NCBI GenBank assembly: GCA_002778455.1
Contig: PFCD01000005.1
Coordinates: forward strand, 27,295 to 91,294
Reading direction: 5' to 3'
DNA length: 64,000 bases
Source: Candidatus Micrarchaeota archaeon CG10_big_fil_rev_8_21_14_0_10_45_29
Lineage (GTDB): Archaea > Micrarchaeota > Micrarchaeia > Anstonellales > Anstonellaceae
The position numbers and the translations under genes are program-made. Of this stretch, positions 62,902-64,000 are shown piece after piece (within the stretch, counting starts at the first letter, position 1; the number at the start of each line of letters is the position of its first letter). A model generated the notes under the pieces. The model searched no databases, was not told the DNA's origin, and saw nothing but the letters and a program-made list of their open reading frames with translations.

Positions 62902-63821
62902 TTTTTCAGTTTAGAATCCAAAAGAAAATTTGCTATCTTTTCCGCAACAAACACGTATGGTATTGCTATGAGGGCATCAATGACATAATGCTCTCCAAGG
63001 TAAAGGATAGAAAATAGGACCAAGATGCAATATGCAAAAAAGAAAAGCGAATATTCTTTCCATTTGTTTCTTACGGCAAATAAAAGCGCCGCAAACGGAT
63101 ATGCAAAATGAAGCGAAGGCACCGCGGCAACGGGGTTTGCATTCACAACCCAATACAAAATTTCAAGAAAGCTTATTCCGTATTCCTTTGCCGCTATGGG
63201 GAACCTGTGTTCAATTCCAACCATGCCGCTCTCAGCCGCCATCCACGGGGGGGCAACCGGAAAAACCCAGAACGTTATCAGCGCAAGATATGACAATATA
63301 ATAATTGTCACCATAAAATGGTAATATCTCTCCCTGTTGTTAAACCATATCAAAAATCCGAATATAAGCGGAATTGTAAAATGAAACGAGTACACGAATA
63401 TGCTTATCCAGTCTGCGAACTGGACGGCTCCAATCGCATTCACAACGTGTTGCAGTTGCTCTGCAGGAAGCGCCCCTCCGCCAAGCAGCATATCTGCCTT
63501 TATGGGCATATTAAATTCCACCCTTTGCCCAAATTCATTCGCATACCCGCGCATTGCATCATATGCAAACAAAAGCAAAAACAACGGCCCAAAATCCTTT
63601 AGAAAAGTGTTATTCTTCTTTTTTATCACATATGCCACAAAGAAAAAAGCAAAAAACAGATAGTCCGGATGAAGCATTATCGCCTCTCCGCTAAAAATCG
63701 GAAGCACAATCGCAAAAAGGGTAAATATAAGATACAAAAGCGCAAATCCGAGGACAATCTCCTCAGAGTGCCCTCTTGCCTGCGCCACATCTGAAAAGAA
63801 TTCCTTTATTGTTTTTTTCAA
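62898..63821 (-). CDS. PAP2 superfamily lipid phosphatase/transferase (Aur1/Ipt1-like)
   Basis: Integral membrane enzyme with about seven helices. The active-site halves of the Aur1-type PAP2 family are AVPSLHFAYPFAALLF (with catalytic His) and YLGEHYVIDALIAIPYVF (His and Asp). Such enzymes remove or transfer polar phosphate head groups on lipids, so a role in making archaeal phospholipid head groups is plausible. The ORF-track ATG 63914 lies inside the tRNA-Lys gene; TTG 63821 follows GGAGAGG and begins LKKTIKEFF, giving 307 residues. It pairs in function with the GT-C-like gene, perhaps. Confidence 0.84.
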   Translation of the reverse strand: MKKTIKEFFSDVAQARGHSEEIVLGFALLYLIFTLFAIVLPIFSGEAIMLHPDYLFFAFFFVAYVIKKKNNTFLKDFGPLFLLLFAYDAMRGYANEFGQRVEFNMPIKADMLLGGGALPAEQLQHVVNAIGAVQFADWISIFVYSFHFTIPLIFGFLIWFNNRERYYHFMVTIIILSYLALITFWVFPVAPPWMAAESGMVGIEHRFPIAAKEYGISFLEILYWVVNANPVAAVPSLHFAYPFAALLFAVRNKWKEYSLFFFAYCILVLFSILYLGEHYVIDALIAIPYVFVAEKIANFLLDSKLKN

Positions 63822-63857
63822 ATTTTTCCTCTCCCAAAAAAATAAAAGAACATGAAA

Positions 63858-63967
63858 CGGGCTCGGTGGGATTCGAACCCACGGCCGTCTGGTTTCTTTA
63901 GCTTTCCAATTCAAACCCTTGTTAGCTATAAAAGCCAGACACTCTAGCCAGGCTGAGTTACGAGCCC
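63858..63967 (-). tRNA. tRNA-Lys (UUU) with a 35-nt intron
   Basis: Acceptor GGGCTCG/CGAGCCC, D stem ACTC/GAGT, anticodon stem TCTGG/CCAGA, T arm GTGGG-TTCGAAT-CCCAC, discriminator G. Read through, the anticodon loop is 42 nt; removing 35 nt at the canonical 37/38 site leaves CTTTTAA, anticodon UUU. The intron (TAGCTAACAAGGG...AAGCTAAAGAA) has TAGC/GCTA arms fit for a bulge-helix-bulge splice site. No CCA is encoded. Confidence 0.93.
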
Positions 63968-63991
63968 GTAAGGATAAACTATTGCGTAAAT

Positions 63992-64000
63992 GTATTTAAA
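63992..64000 (-). promoter_or_regulatory. TATA box of tRNA-Lys
   Basis: On the minus strand TTTAAATAC lies at the window edge, centred about 28 nt upstream of the tRNA 5' end. Confidence 0.5.

Noticed and set aside
63822-63914. First 31 codons of the PAP2-like ORF
   Set aside because: They are translated from the tRNA-Lys gene; TTG 63821 with GGAGAGG is a better start.
1-64000. Insertion sequences, prophage or integrated plasmid
   Set aside because: No transposase, integrase, terminal repeats or tRNA-flanking attachment duplication could be found by eye.

Overview
The window reads as a chromosome segment of an archaeon, most likely a small-genome DPANN lineage such as Diapherotrites or Micrarchaeota; the phylum is inference. 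Archaeal markers are ribosomal protein L15e, the RNase P proteins Pop5 and Rpp30, an Sm-like protein, archaeal-type glutamyl-tRNA synthetase, archaeal RtcB, type 2 isopentenyl-diphosphate isomerase, and an intron-containing tRNA-Lys with the intron at the canonical 37/38 site. Many plus-strand genes have a TTTATAAA-like box 25-28 nt before the start codon, the layout of leaderless archaeal transcription. Inner operon genes use Shine-Dalgarno motifs (GGAGG, AGGTG). I used this to correct several starts in the ORF track.

Region 1 (1-25.3 kb) is mostly housekeeping: a DsbA-like thiol oxidoreductase (cut by the window edge), topA, purH, an SPFH protein, an NMN adenylyltransferase-like protein, an FKBP, an Sm-like protein and tRNA-Ala. 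A DipZ protein split into two genes follows, then a transglutaminase-like protein, two tiny unlisted Lys/Arg-rich genes with TTG starts, an MrfA/Hrq1-type helicase, gltX with a separate copy of its own N-terminal domain, fni behind a tandemly duplicated 63-bp leader, a MEMO protein, a lone DHPS N-terminal domain, a 36-bp minisatellite and a GT3 glycogen synthase.

Region 2 (25.3-43.5 kb) is the most unusual. A PLD-family nuclease-like gene and six consecutive paralogous polytopic membrane proteins lie on the minus strand. They diverge from a plus-strand run: a 1,826-residue single-pass protein with two zinc ribbons, a 975-residue Cys-rich lipoprotein with a lysozyme/SLT-like C-terminus, and an L,D-transpeptidase-like protein. 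I propose one envelope-spanning machine, loosely like type IV secretion in its parts (several VirB6-like proteins, a VirB1-like muramidase). No VirB4/VirD4-type ATPase is visible here, so the function is a hypothesis.

Region 3 (43.5-56.3 kb) holds speD with a structured leader, a degenerate 30-nt intergenic repeat, Pop5 and Rpp30, a secreted Cys-rich repeat protein, and an operon of four Cys-rich paralogs arranged as a duplicated A-B pair. That operon diverges from a double-domain Lrp/AsnC regulator. L15e, several unknown proteins, a HicBA toxin-antitoxin pair and rtcB follow. Region 4 (56.4-64 kb) has two large overlapping unknown genes, a GT-C-like membrane protein, a PAP2/Aur1-like lipid enzyme and tRNA-Lys(UUU). 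No CRISPR array, insertion sequence or prophage was seen. All family calls are by eye; no search was run.
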